Below are positions 20,238 through 30,254 of a stretch of 30,254 nt of DNA, one piece after another. The notes under the pieces are model-generated. The model searched no databases. It saw only the letters and a program-made list of their open reading frames with translations, and had not been told where the DNA came from. Position numbers and translations under genes: made by a program. The first letter of the stretch is position 1; every line of letters starts with the position of its first letter. The stretch is from Zarea fungicola (lineage: Eukaryota > Ascomycota > Sordariomycetes > Hypocreales > Cordycipitaceae): positions 1-30,254 of the forward strand of contig FWCC01000458.1 in assembly GCA_900169235.1 (NCBI GenBank), given 5' to 3'.

Positions 20238-21018
20238 AAGAGGCAGCTGTCTGCGCCAAACAATAAACGAGGTCGCTTGTGATTTAGAGACTGATACAGC
20301 TGATATAAATCCAATGAGGAATGATGTATATATGCCAGGCTCTCTGTATTTGTTTCTGACTTTTTTTTTCTTTGAACTAATATGAAATCCTTCTCTTTTT
20401 AACGTGCATTTTTAAACGTATTATTAATACCGGGGGTACTGAAATGGAGTGGTTCAGTGGCCCAATAAATGTTGCAGCCGGGTATGGGATATCATTACAT
20501 TCCAGAAAGTGACACGAAAAATTACTAGTACCAGTACGCCCTGGAGTACATGTGTACCTAGAGGGCCAATCAAGGTACTTATTAGGTAGGCCGCGGGGTA
20601 CCCTACCCATGAGTCCATGACGCAGGAAATGCATAGCTTCCGTGCAGGATAGCGCATCCGGCCTGTATGTACCTCGCCGGAAGCTCCAGGCACCTACCTG
20701 CCACCCCGCTTGGCGCTGCCTTGTTTTTGGCACAGGCCATCACCCCAGTTTCATGAGTCGTCAGCGCCATTCGGCAACCATAAGTTCCCGTTTCAGCGTC
20801 ATGCAGAATTACAATAACACTTAGCGGACTCACACGCGGCCAGGTAGATGGTCACCTGAGCCCGGCATTGTTGGCGAAGCTTCCCCGCAGAAACCTTATC
20901 GTTCTCCCTTTCCTTTCCTTTCCTTTCCTTTCCATCAACACTTTTGTCAATTCTTCTTTGGCATTTGTCTCTCCCCTTCAACCATCGACACATCGATTCT
21001 CAGGACAGCTCCGTCACT
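20238..21018. other. Intergenic: WRS1 3' region and CPY promoter
   Basis: No gene is supported; overlapping minus-strand frames at 20377-20993 share no motif with known proteins. The segment around 20540-20610 is rich in GTAC-containing motifs (GTACCTAG, GGTACTTATTAGGTAGG, GGTACCCTACC) of the kind scattered elsewhere in this window. The CPY leader contains a CCTTT repeat. Confidence 0.6.
20907..20933 (+). repeat. (CCTTT)5 pyrimidine tract in the CPY leader
   Basis: Five perfect CCTTT units end 85 bases before the CPY start codon. Pyrimidine tracts in this position commonly mark transcription start regions of strongly expressed fungal genes. It is also a potential length-polymorphic microsatellite. 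Confidence 0.8.
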
Positions 21019-22698
21019 ATGCGTCTGTCCGCCTCGGCCGTAGTGCTCGGCGCCGCGGCCACCGCTATCGCTGGTGACCAGAAGGTGCTCAACAAGGGCG
21101 GCGATCACCAGTCTCCTCACAACACGGGTGCCTCACGCACTGGCTTCGAATGGTCCCTCGATTTTGAATCATGGGCTGCTCCTCTCAAGGATCTCTACGG
21201 CGAAATCAGCAGCGAAGCCAAGGCTACCTGGGACGAGGTCTCGCAGCTCGCCCCCGAGGTCGTCGTCGACTTCAAAAAGAGCATCGCCGCTGCTGCAAAG
21301 CCCAAGAAATTCAACCGAAGACCCGACTCCCACTGGGACCACATTGTAAAGGGATCCGACGTCCAGGCCCTCTGGGTCAAGGGTGCTGACGGCGAGGACC
21401 GCCGCAAGGTCGGCGGCAAGCTGGGAAACTACGACATGCGGGCCCGCAAAGTCGACCCGTCTAGGCTCGGCGTCGACACGGTCAAACAGTACTCGGGCTA
21501 CCTTGATGACAACGAGAAGGATAAACACCTGTTCTACTGGTTCTTCGAGTCGCGCAATGATCCTGCCAACGACCCTGTCGTCCTCTGGCTGAACGGCGGC
21601 CCTGGCTGCTCCTCCATGCTCGGTCTCTTCATGGAGCTCGGTCCTGCCACAATTGACAAACAGGGCAAGGTTGTTATCAACCCCAGCTCCTGGAACAGTA
21701 ACGCCTCAGTCATTTTCATTGATCAACCTGTCAATGTCGGCTACTCGTACGGTAGTGGGACCGTCTCCAACACTGCTGCTGCCGCCAAGGACATCTATGC
21801 GCTCCTTACCCTATTCTTCCACCAATTCCCTGAGTACGCCAAGCAGGATTTCCACATTGCCGGCGAGTCTTACGGTGGCCACTACGTGCCCATTATGGCT
21901 ACCGAGATCCTCTCCCACAAGGATCGCAACATTAACCTCAGATCTGCTCTTATCGGAAATGGTCTGACCGACGGGTATACCCAATACGAGCATTACCGCC
22001 CTATGGCCTGTGGTGACGGCGGCTATCCCGCTGTTCTGGACGAGTCCCAGTGCCGCTCAATGGACAACGCTCTTCCCCGCTGCCAGTCCTTAATCCAGTC
22101 CTGTTACAACAGTGAGAGTGTCTGGAGTTGCGTCCCCGCCATTCTCTACTGCAATTCCCAGATTATTGGTCCCTATCAGCAAACTGGCCAGAACCCTTAC
22201 GATATCCGCGACCAGTGTAAAGACTCTGCCAACCTATGTTACGATGAGATGGGTTGGATCACTGAATGGCTCAATCGTGCCGACGTCCAGGCAGAGCTCG
22301 GCGTTGAGACAACAAAGTTCGATAGCTGCAACTTTGATATTAACCGCAACTTCATGTTCCAGGGCGACTGGATGCTGCCTATCGTCAAAGTCGTCCCCGG
22401 TCTCCTTGAGAAAATACCTGTTCTTGTCTACGCTGGCGACGCCGACTTTATCTGCAACTGGCTTGGCAACCGTGCTTGGACCGATAAGCTCGAGTGGGCT
22501 GGCCAGAAAGCGTACGCCGAGGCCAAGATCAAGGACCTCACCATTGCCGGAAGCAGCAAGCCCTATGGTAAGGTCAAGTCTGCCAAGGGTCTCACGTTTA
22601 TGCAAATCTTTGAAGCTGGCCACATGGTTCCCTATGATAAACCCGAACCCTCGATTGACTTCCTCAACCGCTGGATCGCCGGCGAGTGGGCCAAATAG
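21019..22698 (+). CDS. cpyA: Carboxypeptidase Y, vacuolar serine carboxypeptidase
   Basis: Vacuolar exopeptidase (family S10) that removes C-terminal residues. An intronless gene of 559 residues. The start at 21019 gives an immediate signal peptide ([19 protein letters not shown]); the open frame continues upstream, but only from a TTG. A propeptide follows to about residue 150, and the mature enzyme probably starts near [19 protein letters not shown]. Substrate-binding NGGPGCSSM is present. The catalytic triad is Ser284 (GESYGGHY), Asp476 (GDADFICNW) and His535 ([10 protein letters not shown]). Many cysteines lie between about 330 and 410, as expected for the disulphide-rich lid of this family. 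The length fits fungal CPY precursors (about 530-560). The sequence around the yeast-type QRPL vacuolar sorting signal is not conserved. Long open frames in other phases inside this gene come from its GC-rich third positions. Confidence 0.96.
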   Translation: MRLSASAVVLGAAATAIAGDQKVLNKGGDHQSPHNTGASRTGFEWSLDFESWAAPLKDLYGEISSEAKATWDEVSQLAPEVVVDFKKSIAAAAKPKKFNRRPDSHWDHIVKGSDVQALWVKGADGEDRRKVGGKLGNYDMRARKVDPSRLGVDTVKQYSGYLDDNEKDKHLFYWFFESRNDPANDPVVLWLNGGPGCSSMLGLFMELGPATIDKQGKVVINPSSWNSNASVIFIDQPVNVGYSYGSGTVSNTAAAAKDIYALLTLFFHQFPEYAKQDFHIAGESYGGHYVPIMATEILSHKDRNINLRSALIGNGLTDGYTQYEHYRPMACGDGGYPAVLDESQCRSMDNALPRCQSLIQSCYNSESVWSCVPAILYCNSQIIGPYQQTGQNPYDIRDQCKDSANLCYDEMGWITEWLNRADVQAELGVETTKFDSCNFDINRNFMFQGDWMLPIVKVVPGLLEKIPVLVYAGDADFICNWLGNRAWTDKLEWAGQKAYAEAKIKDLTIAGSSKPYGKVKSAKGLTFMQIFEAGHMVPYDKPEPSIDFLNRWIAGEWAK

Positions 22699-25400
22699 TC
22701 AAATAACAACGCCGGACTCGGTAATCTATACAGTAGACGAATATAGAATCGGGCACAGGAGATGACATGCGAGTTGATGTGATTTGTTTGGATTTATTAC
22801 TATTATGAGCATAATTTGATAGTTGAATAATTATATTTTTTGGCATAGATGGCCTGCCGCTTACGTCGCCCTCGCCTTCCGATGTCTATTGTCAGCTACC
22901 CTGTATAGTTTTACATCCAAACAATTCAGTTAGGAATTCTAGGCTAAATTACGAGCTAGCTATGGGTTTACTTTACTGGATTGTTCTTTTCTCTTAATAT
23001 CGGCCGATTATGGACTGGAAATATTCTTTTACCCCTTTGAGCTTGACTCGTTTGAGAACGTTATTCCACGAGTAAGTGACTGTGACGAAAACAGCCGATA
23101 TGTAAAAGGAGCAAATAACAACAAAACTTCGAATTTGAGGCGTTGATGATCAAGCCCTCCTCAACTAGCCAACTGCTGGTTACTTTCTATAAGCTGAAGA
23201 AACTAGTGGCACAAGAAGGGGTCGGTCGTGTTGTTTACGGGAGGGAGAGCTGGTGGTGGACATTACATCTTGAGGTTACGTAGGCAATGGTCACGGTGGT
23301 ATACTTGATTACCTTAATTAGAAAAAAAAAAAACAGAAATTCAGGTATTTATAATTTCAAATCCCACTACTGATGAAAGTGTTCACTGTGGTAACTCTGC
23401 ATCTATTACGAAAGGGTCTCTGCTCCATGAAGGCAACACTCGCCGTAGAAAGCTAAATTCAGACTGAGCGGGTTTCCTTGATTAGAACGGAGAAAGTAGA
23501 TTGGAATCGACGCGCATAGTCAGCACACGTATGTACAACGCACTTGACACCCAACCAAAATAGGGACTGCAGTTTATCCCTGTTACAAAGCAACGTACCA
23601 GCGGTGGCTGCATAATGGGCCTTTGGAAGATTGTTGAGGTTTTGGTGTCGAGTTTTCTTGGGAGGAGAACCCACCCCACAATCCGGGGCTTTGCCACCAA
23701 TTACACCGTCAAAAAGTTTTAGGAGAAAGAAAGCGAACGAAAAGGGTTTTCTTCTCGCCTTGGCCGAACAAGCCTCGGCATAGAGTGGGGGCTAGCGCTG
23801 TTTAGTTTAAGTGTTTCTTGTATCGAGGAAGTTTGTATTATGGGAACTTATGTACGGCGTAAAAAGGTCATCTGTCAACGACTCAATTGATTGTTTATTT
23901 TGACGTGAATTAATTAGCAGCGTTGCCCGTGTACGAGTGTAGATGCTGAGCCTACTATATATGGACGTTGTAACTGCGAGATAAGAATTGCAAAAAAAAC
24001 CTAGTTAATAGTAATATAAAAAGAATCGCTGCGCAATCCATCACACCCATTGTACTTACCGTATGGATGTAAATTACAGAGCGATGCCGTGTGGCGTGTC
24101 CTTGCCACGCCAAAGCGGCTCTGTGCTCATTTCTTGCCCTTCTGGGTCTTCCCCAACAAAAACCTGCCTGTGCTGGAGACTCCAGGGGTCCCCCGAGTCG
24201 CGAATCAATTGGCGCGGTCCCGGATGGATGCCGAGATGGGTGGGGTCCTTCGTGTGCGAGGTGGCGCAGAAATAGAAGGGAAGGCGTTTCCGCTTGTTAG
24301 TATTTCGCCCTTGAATTACGCCCTGGCGCTAACACCTGGACCTGTTGGTGATACTTGCCCAAAATTGTAGGGACGGCTTCCCACCAAATTCTACCTGAGC
24401 CACATCCGCCAAACGACCCGTCGATCGCTAAGACCACACCTCCCGTATTGGGCCAATTCCGCCTTTGTCCTATCTGAACCGCGGCATAGAAGGACGTGAA
24501 AACATATTTCCCAATCATGTGAATTTCATTAATGTGTGGTGCAACTTAACCTCCTCGCCGTTAGCTCTGTACCATGCCTCTCATTCCGTGGTGATGGTGA
24601 TGCATCTTGTTGGGCTGCTGAGCATATTGGTGTCGAGTAAGTGGCGAACGCATGTACGTAGCAGGGAGAACACCGCTATTACGAGACAGGAAAGAATACA
24701 CTTCATAGGCTATCCAATACCGTGTAAATATAATAGCAATGGGAGCGTGGTCACCTTTACACGGTTGAATAACTTGCGGAACCGACGCCGTCTGTAAGTA
24801 TCTTCTTGTTATCACTCATGATGGTATTTGTACTATCTCCGATGCTGGCCGCAATACAACAAAAAGAATCCACTTACCTCTTCTATACCCAGTATTAACA
24901 GTAAATTTATTATCCGGATACATGGAAGCGGAAGAGGGAGTAACTTGAGGTAAACCGTAGCCTGTCAAGCTGCATGTTGTTGGATGGAGAAGCAGACTCA
25001 ATGCAAGGGGGGTGGCGTTAAAACAACGGAAACTAGCCTCTATTGACATCCTTCGCGCCCCCCACAGCTTTGATCACTCCACTTCCTTTTATTCTCTCTC
25101 GTCGGCTGTTTCTTTCAACTTCTCATAGGACTTTTTTGTCCCCGGTATAGCTCTGAAATAAACGATTCAGTCGACAGCTCACTACATCTACATCGGTCGA
25201 GATAAAATCAACCTACGCAAGTGTAACAGGCAAACAACCACCGCCCGACGCCAATTGTCCTGGGTGACCACTCGCTTGGTGTCTCGGAAAGCAGGACTTG
25301 ACCGCTTTTGCCAAAACAAACTTCCACTTTGCCCAAGAGAACAATTACAGTGTTGCGTCTCTATTCGAATTCAATATCAATTGGCTCTAGCAACGCATCC
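22699..25400. other. Intergenic region of 2.7 kb before the elongase gene
   Basis: No gene is supported. The left half is AT-rich with a 12-base A run near 23322. Frames at 23459-23700 (-) and 24050-24370 (+) have no recognisable motif. About 24080-24330 is visibly more GC-rich than its surroundings. The last 300 bases form the elongase leader, C/A-rich and pyrimidine-rich, and contain no ATG before position 25401. Confidence 0.6.
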
Positions 25401-26844
25401 ATGACGTTTCACTCCAATATTATTGGCGGAATGCCGTCGGCGAAGCTGTTTAGCTTTCCTCCTCACAACCCTGCTACACCCGTAGCTCCTCTACCCACCG
25501 AGCTTTCGATCATGCGGCCTTTTAATATTCCCGAGAACATCTTCCTCGCTGCTCTCGACGCCCGAGTCCCAATCACCATCGCTGCCACCTATGCCATCTC
25601 TGTAAAGCTTCTCAACCTCTACAACAAGACCAATCGCCAGCAGCCATGGGGCATCAGCAAAACTGCTGGCTTCCGCTTCTTTGTTGTTCTCCATAACATC
25701 TTCCTCGCCGTCTATTCGGCGTGGACGTTCTGGGGCATGCTCGGCGGCATGCGTCGAAGTGTTGTCAGCCCTCTTGGTCCTGGTGGCCTCGCTGCCACAG
25801 TTGATAGTGCTTGCCGCCTTCACGGTGCCCCTGGCCTCGGCAACTCTGTCTACTTCAATGAGCACCTCAGTCGTTTCGAGAGTTCCGGCCCTGATACTCC
25901 AGCCGACGTCATCGGTGCTGACGGGTTCCCCAGCGGTGCTCAGATGGGCCGTATCTGGAATGAGGGCCTCGCCTACTACGGCTGGATTTTCTATCTGAGC
26001 AAGTTCTATGAGGTCCTCGATACCTTCATCATTCTCGCCAAGGGCAAGCCTAGCTCTACTCTTCAGACCTACCACCACGCTGGTGCTATGCTGTGCATGT
26101 GGGCTGGTATGCGCTACATGTCTTCGCCGATTTGGATTTTTGTTCAATTCAACTCGTTTATCCACGCCCTGATGGTAAGTTGGTAAAAGAGAGTTATTGA
26201 GAGTGAGGAATCTACTAACATAGTTTCAGTACACGTACTACACCGCGACTGCCTTCTCCATCCGTGTCCCTGTCTTCATCAAGCGCAGCTTGACTACCAT
26301 GCAAATCACGCAGTTTGTTCTTGGTGCTTCTCTCGCCATGTGCCACTCCTTCGTCTATTATTTTGCCCCTGCCCGCACCAATGCTGCTGCTACTGGCTCT
26401 TCCGATGCTACCGGTGCTGTCGAATCTGTTCGTGCTCTTCTCTTTGGCTCTGGGGCCACTGCTAGTCGCATCAAGACTGTTGTGGACCAAGATGTCTCGT
26501 ACGTATCCCAGCCCTGCATTGTCAGCTCTGGTGAGACCTTTGCCATCTGGCTCAACATCTTGTATCTGGCGCCCCTTACCTACCTCTTTGTCAGCTTCTT
26601 CATTAAGAGCTACGTCAAACGCAGTAATGCTGCCAACAAGTTTGCCAGCAAGGGAGCTGCCGCTCGCCGCCTGAGCAATGTCAACGTTGATGTTGCCCTT
26701 GCTGAGAAGGCTGGTTGGGATGCCGCCCGTGGCCTCGAACGTGAGGTGTATGGTGGTGAGCGCATGGTTCGCAGTGGTAGCAACAGCCCAGTTCGCGAGG
26801 AAACCTCAGCCTCTACGCGTCGCGTCACAAGACGCCGTGGCTAA
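25401..26844 (+). CDS. ELO-family fatty-acid elongase (3-ketoacyl-CoA synthase)
   Basis: ER membrane enzyme that condenses malonyl-CoA with an acyl-CoA in fatty-acid elongation. Two exons, 25401-26174 and 26230-26844, encode 462 residues. The 55-nt intron has GTAAGT, CTAAC and TTTCAG signals and is in phase 0 within HALMYTYY. The start is the first ATG after a leader with none; Met11 at 25431 is an alternative. The family signatures KFYEVLDTFIILAKGK and LQTYHHAGAMLCMW are clear, followed by NSFIHALMYTYYTATAF. Multiple hydrophobic segments fit six to seven membrane spans. The usual HxxHH box reads QTYHH, with Gln222 in the first position. A poorly conserved loop of about 65 residues lies between the spans near about 120-185. 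The C-terminus is a soluble basic tail of about 70 residues ending RRRG, which could contribute to ER retention. Which chain length it makes cannot be told from sequence. Confidence 0.92.
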
Positions 26845-27838
26845 AGGCAGAGATTACTTCTGTCTGGTCAGATAACCTTGGTATGAACAACGGCCCAGCT
26901 TAGTGCTGGGATAAAAAAAATGACAGAGAAAGCGAATTCTGGTTAGTAACCCATTACTCGCTCATTGTACGCGCCCAAAAATTGGGAGGAGGAAGGTGGT
27001 GTCTTTTTTTCACGGTATGGCGCGGAAATGTTCTGCCATGATCTCGTCTTTTACGAGAACCTTATAAAATAAATCAAGTTTGATTATTATCACTGCTTCT
27101 GATTTATAGAGGCAAGAAAAACGAGATAGATCTATGTTATTTTGCCGCCACAAATGCAGGCTAGGCAGGTACTGGAACTGTTTTCATGTATTGGCGCAAA
27201 AGCACTTTGTTATGTTTCATTATACGACTTAAATGAAGGTAGCATTCGCTGCAATAGTTTTAACAGGAGTGATCACACAATAGTCGAGAGACGATCAAGG
27301 GTGGTGTTTGGATAAAAAGAGTGCAATTATTAATGCTCTTTATGCCGTCAAATCTTGCTGAGAAATTCTTCCGAGGAGTATTTGAAAAACAAATGCCATC
27401 ATAAAAACCAGTCCCATAGCTCGGAAAACAATAGGCAGAAAAAGAAAGCAAACAGCAGATGAGCTCAGATGCGAAAGGGGGCCTCAGATGTGCCTCTTTA
27501 AAAGAAACGCAAATGTGATGAGAGGATGTAAATCGTTCTCCTAGATAGAGTGGCTGAGAAAGCAGTTCCCACTGAACGGGTGAAAAAAGTAAAGAGGCGA
27601 AGAAGCGAAAAAGAAGAAGAAGAAGAAGCTGTCTAGAATGTCGAATGTAAATTTGGAAGCAGGCCACGGTACGGTCCGCCTGATGCCAATCGACCTGAGG
27701 GTATGGGTATCATTGCGTCCTTTTTCTGGCCACCTAGCTCAGAAATAAAAAAAGACATGTGTATGTATATGATGTATATGCAAAGCAAAGAATCGCATTA
27801 AAAGCAAGTTGCAGTCGGGACAAGACGAACCATGGGGC
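26845..27838. other. Convergent intergenic region
   Basis: About 1 kb between the convergent stop codons of the elongase and FYVE genes, so both 3' UTRs lie here. It contains an (AAG)6 run at 27611-27628. A 135-residue minus-strand frame at 27260-27667 reads through that run as poly-Leu and is not credible. Confidence 0.6.
27611..27628. repeat. (AAG)6 microsatellite
   Basis: Six perfect AAG units lie within a purine-rich stretch downstream of both convergent genes. Confidence 0.85.
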
Positions 27839-28777
27839 TTAGAATGTGCTCCAGTTCCAGTCCCTCGGTACGCTGGCGGCAATATCCTTGCTGCTCGGAA
27901 GATTAAACTCGTTGGCCGTGTTGCCCTTCCTCGCAGCAATCATACAGCCGCTATTCGTACCGCTACCTGCAGCGCCGTCCTTTCCTGACTCGTCGGAACC
28001 CGTAGACCGGCTGTTTTGGCGGCTGTGGCGGACCTTGATCTGCTCAAAGCAGTGGTTGCACGTGCGCGAGGGGTTCGCGCGGGGGTTGAAGTTCGCATCT
28101 TGGTCGAGGGGCAGCACGGAGCTTGAATGGGCATCGCAAAAGATGTTGCCACACTTGCGGCAGTGGTGGCGCCGCGTGAAATAGTTGAAGGACCGTTTGC
28201 AGAGGGGATCGTCGCAGATGCTTGACTCCGTATCGGGCTTCCAGTGACTGCGCGTTGGTGGTGAGGTAACGCTTGGGTAGGATGTGAGGTCCCAATCGCC
28301 TTCGAGGCTCTTGGCGGTGCCGTTGCTGCTACCGCTCTCCATCGTAGAGCGGCGGCTCAGGCGGTGGCCGATGCCGGTTATGCTGCTCAAGAGGTTGGCA
28401 GTGTTGGTACGGCGCAACGTCGAGTCGGAGCCGGAATCAGAAGACGCGCCTGGTGAGCGCGAGAGGGGTTGCTGTGGAGGAAACTCGTAGTTTGGACGAA
28501 GGACAGCGGGCATGTAGAGCGGTCGCGCGCTGTGGAGGTTGTTGCTGTGAATGTGGCCACCGTTGCGGGAGGCACCACCCCGCGGCGAAGGAGGGGTCGA
28601 GGCATAGTGGCCTGTCCCCAAGTCGGATGTATTGATGTTGGCGAGGCGAGGGCCAGAGGAGGCGAGGTTGTAGGACTGAGAGCGGGTGTGGTGGACGGGG
28701 CGGTTGTTATTGGAGAGGAAATGGCGTGAGTGTTGCTGCTCGCCAGGCAGCGTCGGCATGATGAGCTGGGCGGCCAT
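27839..28777 (-). CDS. FYVE zinc-finger protein
   Basis: Probable phosphatidylinositol-3-phosphate-binding protein of endosomes or the vacuole. An intronless gene of 312 residues. The start at 28777 has a strong context (AAAAATGG); the frame continues upstream only from a TTG. Residues 1-175 are Ser/Asn/Pro-rich and look disordered, with several basic-Ser sites (HTRSQS, LRRTNT, SRRST) suited to phosphorylation. The FYVE domain spans about 179-247: WKPD (the WxxD motif), ligands Cys188, Cys193, Cys206, Cys209, Cys214, His217, Cys240 and Cys243, and the PI3P-binding RRHHCRKCG. Two ligand features differ from the classical EEA1 pattern: the first pair is C-x4-C, and the sixth ligand is His (FCDAH). 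I believe both recur in a fungal FYVE subfamily. The C-terminal 60 residues are disordered and end DWNWSTF. There is no other catalytic domain, so an adaptor role is likely. Confidence 0.92.
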   Translation of the reverse strand: MAAQLIMPTLPGEQQHSRHFLSNNNRPVHHTRSQSYNLASSGPRLANINTSDLGTGHYASTPPSPRGGASRNGGHIHSNNLHSARPLYMPAVLRPNYEFPPQQPLSRSPGASSDSGSDSTLRRTNTANLLSSITGIGHRLSRRSTMESGSSNGTAKSLEGDWDLTSYPSVTSPPTRSHWKPDTESSICDDPLCKRSFNYFTRRHHCRKCGNIFCDAHSSSVLPLDQDANFNPRANPSRTCNHCFEQIKVRHSRQNSRSTGSDESGKDGAAGSGTNSGCMIAARKGNTANEFNLPSSKDIAASVPRDWNWSTF

Positions 28778-30254
28778 TTTTGCGTGTCTTTGTGTGATTG
28801 TGTGCGTTTGTTGTATCTGTCTGTCTATCGCTGTGCTACCTCTTTGATTTTGTGCACCAGCAAGCGACGGGATTTGTGAATAATGCAAAGAGAATGGCGG
28901 CTATGGTGGCTGGGTTCAAGATAAAAGAAACAAGGAGTAGACTCCGTCCGTGGTATGAGAGTGATGAAGGCAGATTAAAGGCCAGGGACCACCCTTGCTT
29001 TGTTCTTTCTGTGTGAGAGGAGGGGTGAAGGTTGTTGCTCTCTGAAAAAGCGGGAGGGATCGTCGGGGGGGCTTTTGACGGGTTTACGGCTGGGCGCAAA
29101 AGAGCCTTTCGGAGGAGAAGGACGGTAACCCAGTTGGTTAAAAGTACCCAGTATCAACTCGGCCAAGATAGGGAGCCGTCCAGCGGCACGGAGCTGACTA
29201 TCGTAGCGCGGCAATTGGCCAGGTATTGGGTTTTTTTTTCCTCTTCGTGGCATTGGTAATTAGTGGTGTGAGGGGGTTTAACTTGTGGAACCTGTAGCCT
29301 GTAGGCAACCAGGGGGACCCAGACAAAAACACACTGTGGGCATAGCCAATTTTTGGGGGAGCGGTGTAGGTGATGAAATCTACTAATTCCCTGCAGGAGA
29401 TAAATTAAAACGTTTGCTTGACAGCTAAATAGTTGTAGTCATGTATTGTGTGGTCTAGAGGGTGGAGTATAGGCACAGGACAATTGGCACATTTGCAGGG
29501 GATCGTGTGATGTAACAATCGGGCGGTTGACTATGAATTGCCATTATGGCGACACAAAATGTCAAATCAATCAACTTTTTGGGATATATGTAGGTACCTA
29601 GGTAGGTACCTACCGACCCTGGTAACTTAGCGGCATCAGTCTTACAACTGGCCAACTGCACGCAAACGACGACTGGGAGCAGCCTCCAAAGGAAGGCCCT
29701 CCTGCGACGGCCACTCGAATGAACAGTAGAGTACGTGGTATGTACGCCGCACAGAGGACTTCGCCGTCGGCGTCGCTAATAAAACCCATGCACGACTCAT
29801 GCTCACCTTCCATGTTCGTCAACTAGGTAAGTCGTCGTCACTACCTGTTGTGGTTTCTTTACTGGAAAATGTTTCCCTTACTTAAGAACTCTGGGTATGC
29901 ATGAAACTGTCAAACAAACATTGCCAAGACTGCCTGCTGATAGACATCTGTCTCTTGCTCTTGCAACAATACAAGTAATGTCCTTCTGGATATGTTGGCC
30001 TTGCTGCATGCGGCGCGCCCTACCTGGTCGTGTACCGAGCAGAGCCCGCGCCTAGGTTTTGTCGTTTTAACCCGTTCATTATAGTGGGCCGGCTACCAGG
30101 CTACACCACACTATTGACTAACCATGCGGGGGTCAAAAAAAGCTGCCGCTTTTCAAAACTCACAAGCACACCAAAAAACAGTGGGGTACAGCAAAGCACA
30201 TATTAACAGTAAGATTAATTTCAAAATACTACTAACGTAGTTCACATACGAGCG
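28778..30254. other. FYVE gene upstream region and intergenic end of the window
   Basis: The first 60 bases, read on the minus strand, form an A/C-rich leader just before the FYVE start. Beyond that, no gene is supported on either strand up to the window end. The frames present are short and lack motifs. A double TAGGTACCTA palindrome lies at 29590-29614 (listed separately). Confidence 0.6.
29590..29614. repeat. Double TAGGTACCTA palindrome
   Basis: The 10-base perfect palindrome TAGGTACCTA occurs at 29591-29600 and again at 29603-29612, so the 25-base block is itself almost self-complementary. Similar GGTACCTA/TACCTAGGTA strings occur in other intergenic parts of the window (about 130, 12893, 20548). 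Confidence 0.75.

Noticed and set aside
22112..22765. 217-residue plus-strand frame within the carboxypeptidase Y gene
   Set aside because: It is a shifted-phase shadow of a securely identified gene, and its Ser/Thr/Pro/Leu bias follows from the codon use of the real frame.
23140..23196. Box C/D snoRNA candidate (TTGATGA ... CTGA)
   Set aside because: The spacing is suitable, but the sequences outside the boxes are not complementary, so there is no terminal stem.
25491..26165. 224-residue minus-strand frame opposite the elongase
   Set aside because: It lies entirely antisense to a conserved exon and has no recognisable domain.
27260..27667. 135-residue minus-strand frame with a poly-Leu run
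   Set aside because: The Leu run is the (AAG)6 microsatellite read on the other strand; the rest has no motif and lies in a 3' UTR region.

Overview
The window is nuclear DNA of a filamentous ascomycete, most likely a Sordariomycete and perhaps Hypocreales. The evidence is short introns (48-120 nt, one of 297 nt) with GT...AG ends and CTAAC-type branch points, pyrimidine-rich leaders, intergenic spaces of 0.3-4 kb, and fungal subfamilies among the recognisable proteins. No prokaryotic, viral, rRNA, tRNA or CRISPR signal was found. The placement below phylum level is an impression from protein style, not a measurement.

Layout, left to right. A C-terminal-motor kinesin-14 gene (KlpA/Kar3 type, + strand, about 0.6-3.6 kb) is followed by an unrecognised 269-residue protein (+, 4.2-5.1 kb). 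Then come two minus-strand genes: a secreted glucose-oxidase-like GMC flavoprotein (5.4-7.2 kb) and a membrane-anchored SGNH/GDSL-like protein (8.2-9.8 kb). A gene-poor stretch of 4 kb follows, with palindromic motifs and possible relics. Next are a small disordered orphan protein (+, 13.8-14.3 kb) and another 1.5 kb gap.

From 15.8 to 20.2 kb lies a translation neighbourhood: RPS18 (+), the SBDS-family ribosome-maturation gene SDO1 (-), and cytosolic tryptophanyl-tRNA synthetase WRS1 (+, eight exons). SDO1 and WRS1 share a 450 bp divergent promoter with two perfect GCN4/CPC1-type TGACTCA sites. RPS18 has two CACGTG boxes and a TAACCCT motif upstream. Vacuolar carboxypeptidase Y (+, 21.0-22.7 kb, intronless) follows. 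After a 2.7 kb gap come an ELO-family fatty-acid elongase (+, 25.4-26.8 kb) and, convergent with it, a FYVE zinc-finger protein (-, 27.8-28.8 kb). The last 1.5 kb is the FYVE upstream region and intergenic DNA.

The genes are mostly housekeeping (microtubule motor, translation, vacuolar proteolysis, lipid elongation, PI3P signalling) and do not form an obvious pathway or biosynthetic cluster. I did not find a convincing new multi-gene system. The observations most worth a second look are the in-frame TAG or 48-nt cryptic intron in the kinesin, the paired CPC1 sites between SDO1 and WRS1, the SGNH-like protein with altered catalytic blocks, the elongase with Gln in its first histidine-box position, and a MITE-like segment bounded by inverted CTCCGTAC repeats. 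Exon boundaries were worked out by hand from reading frame, splice signals and family resemblance; no alignment or transcript data were available.
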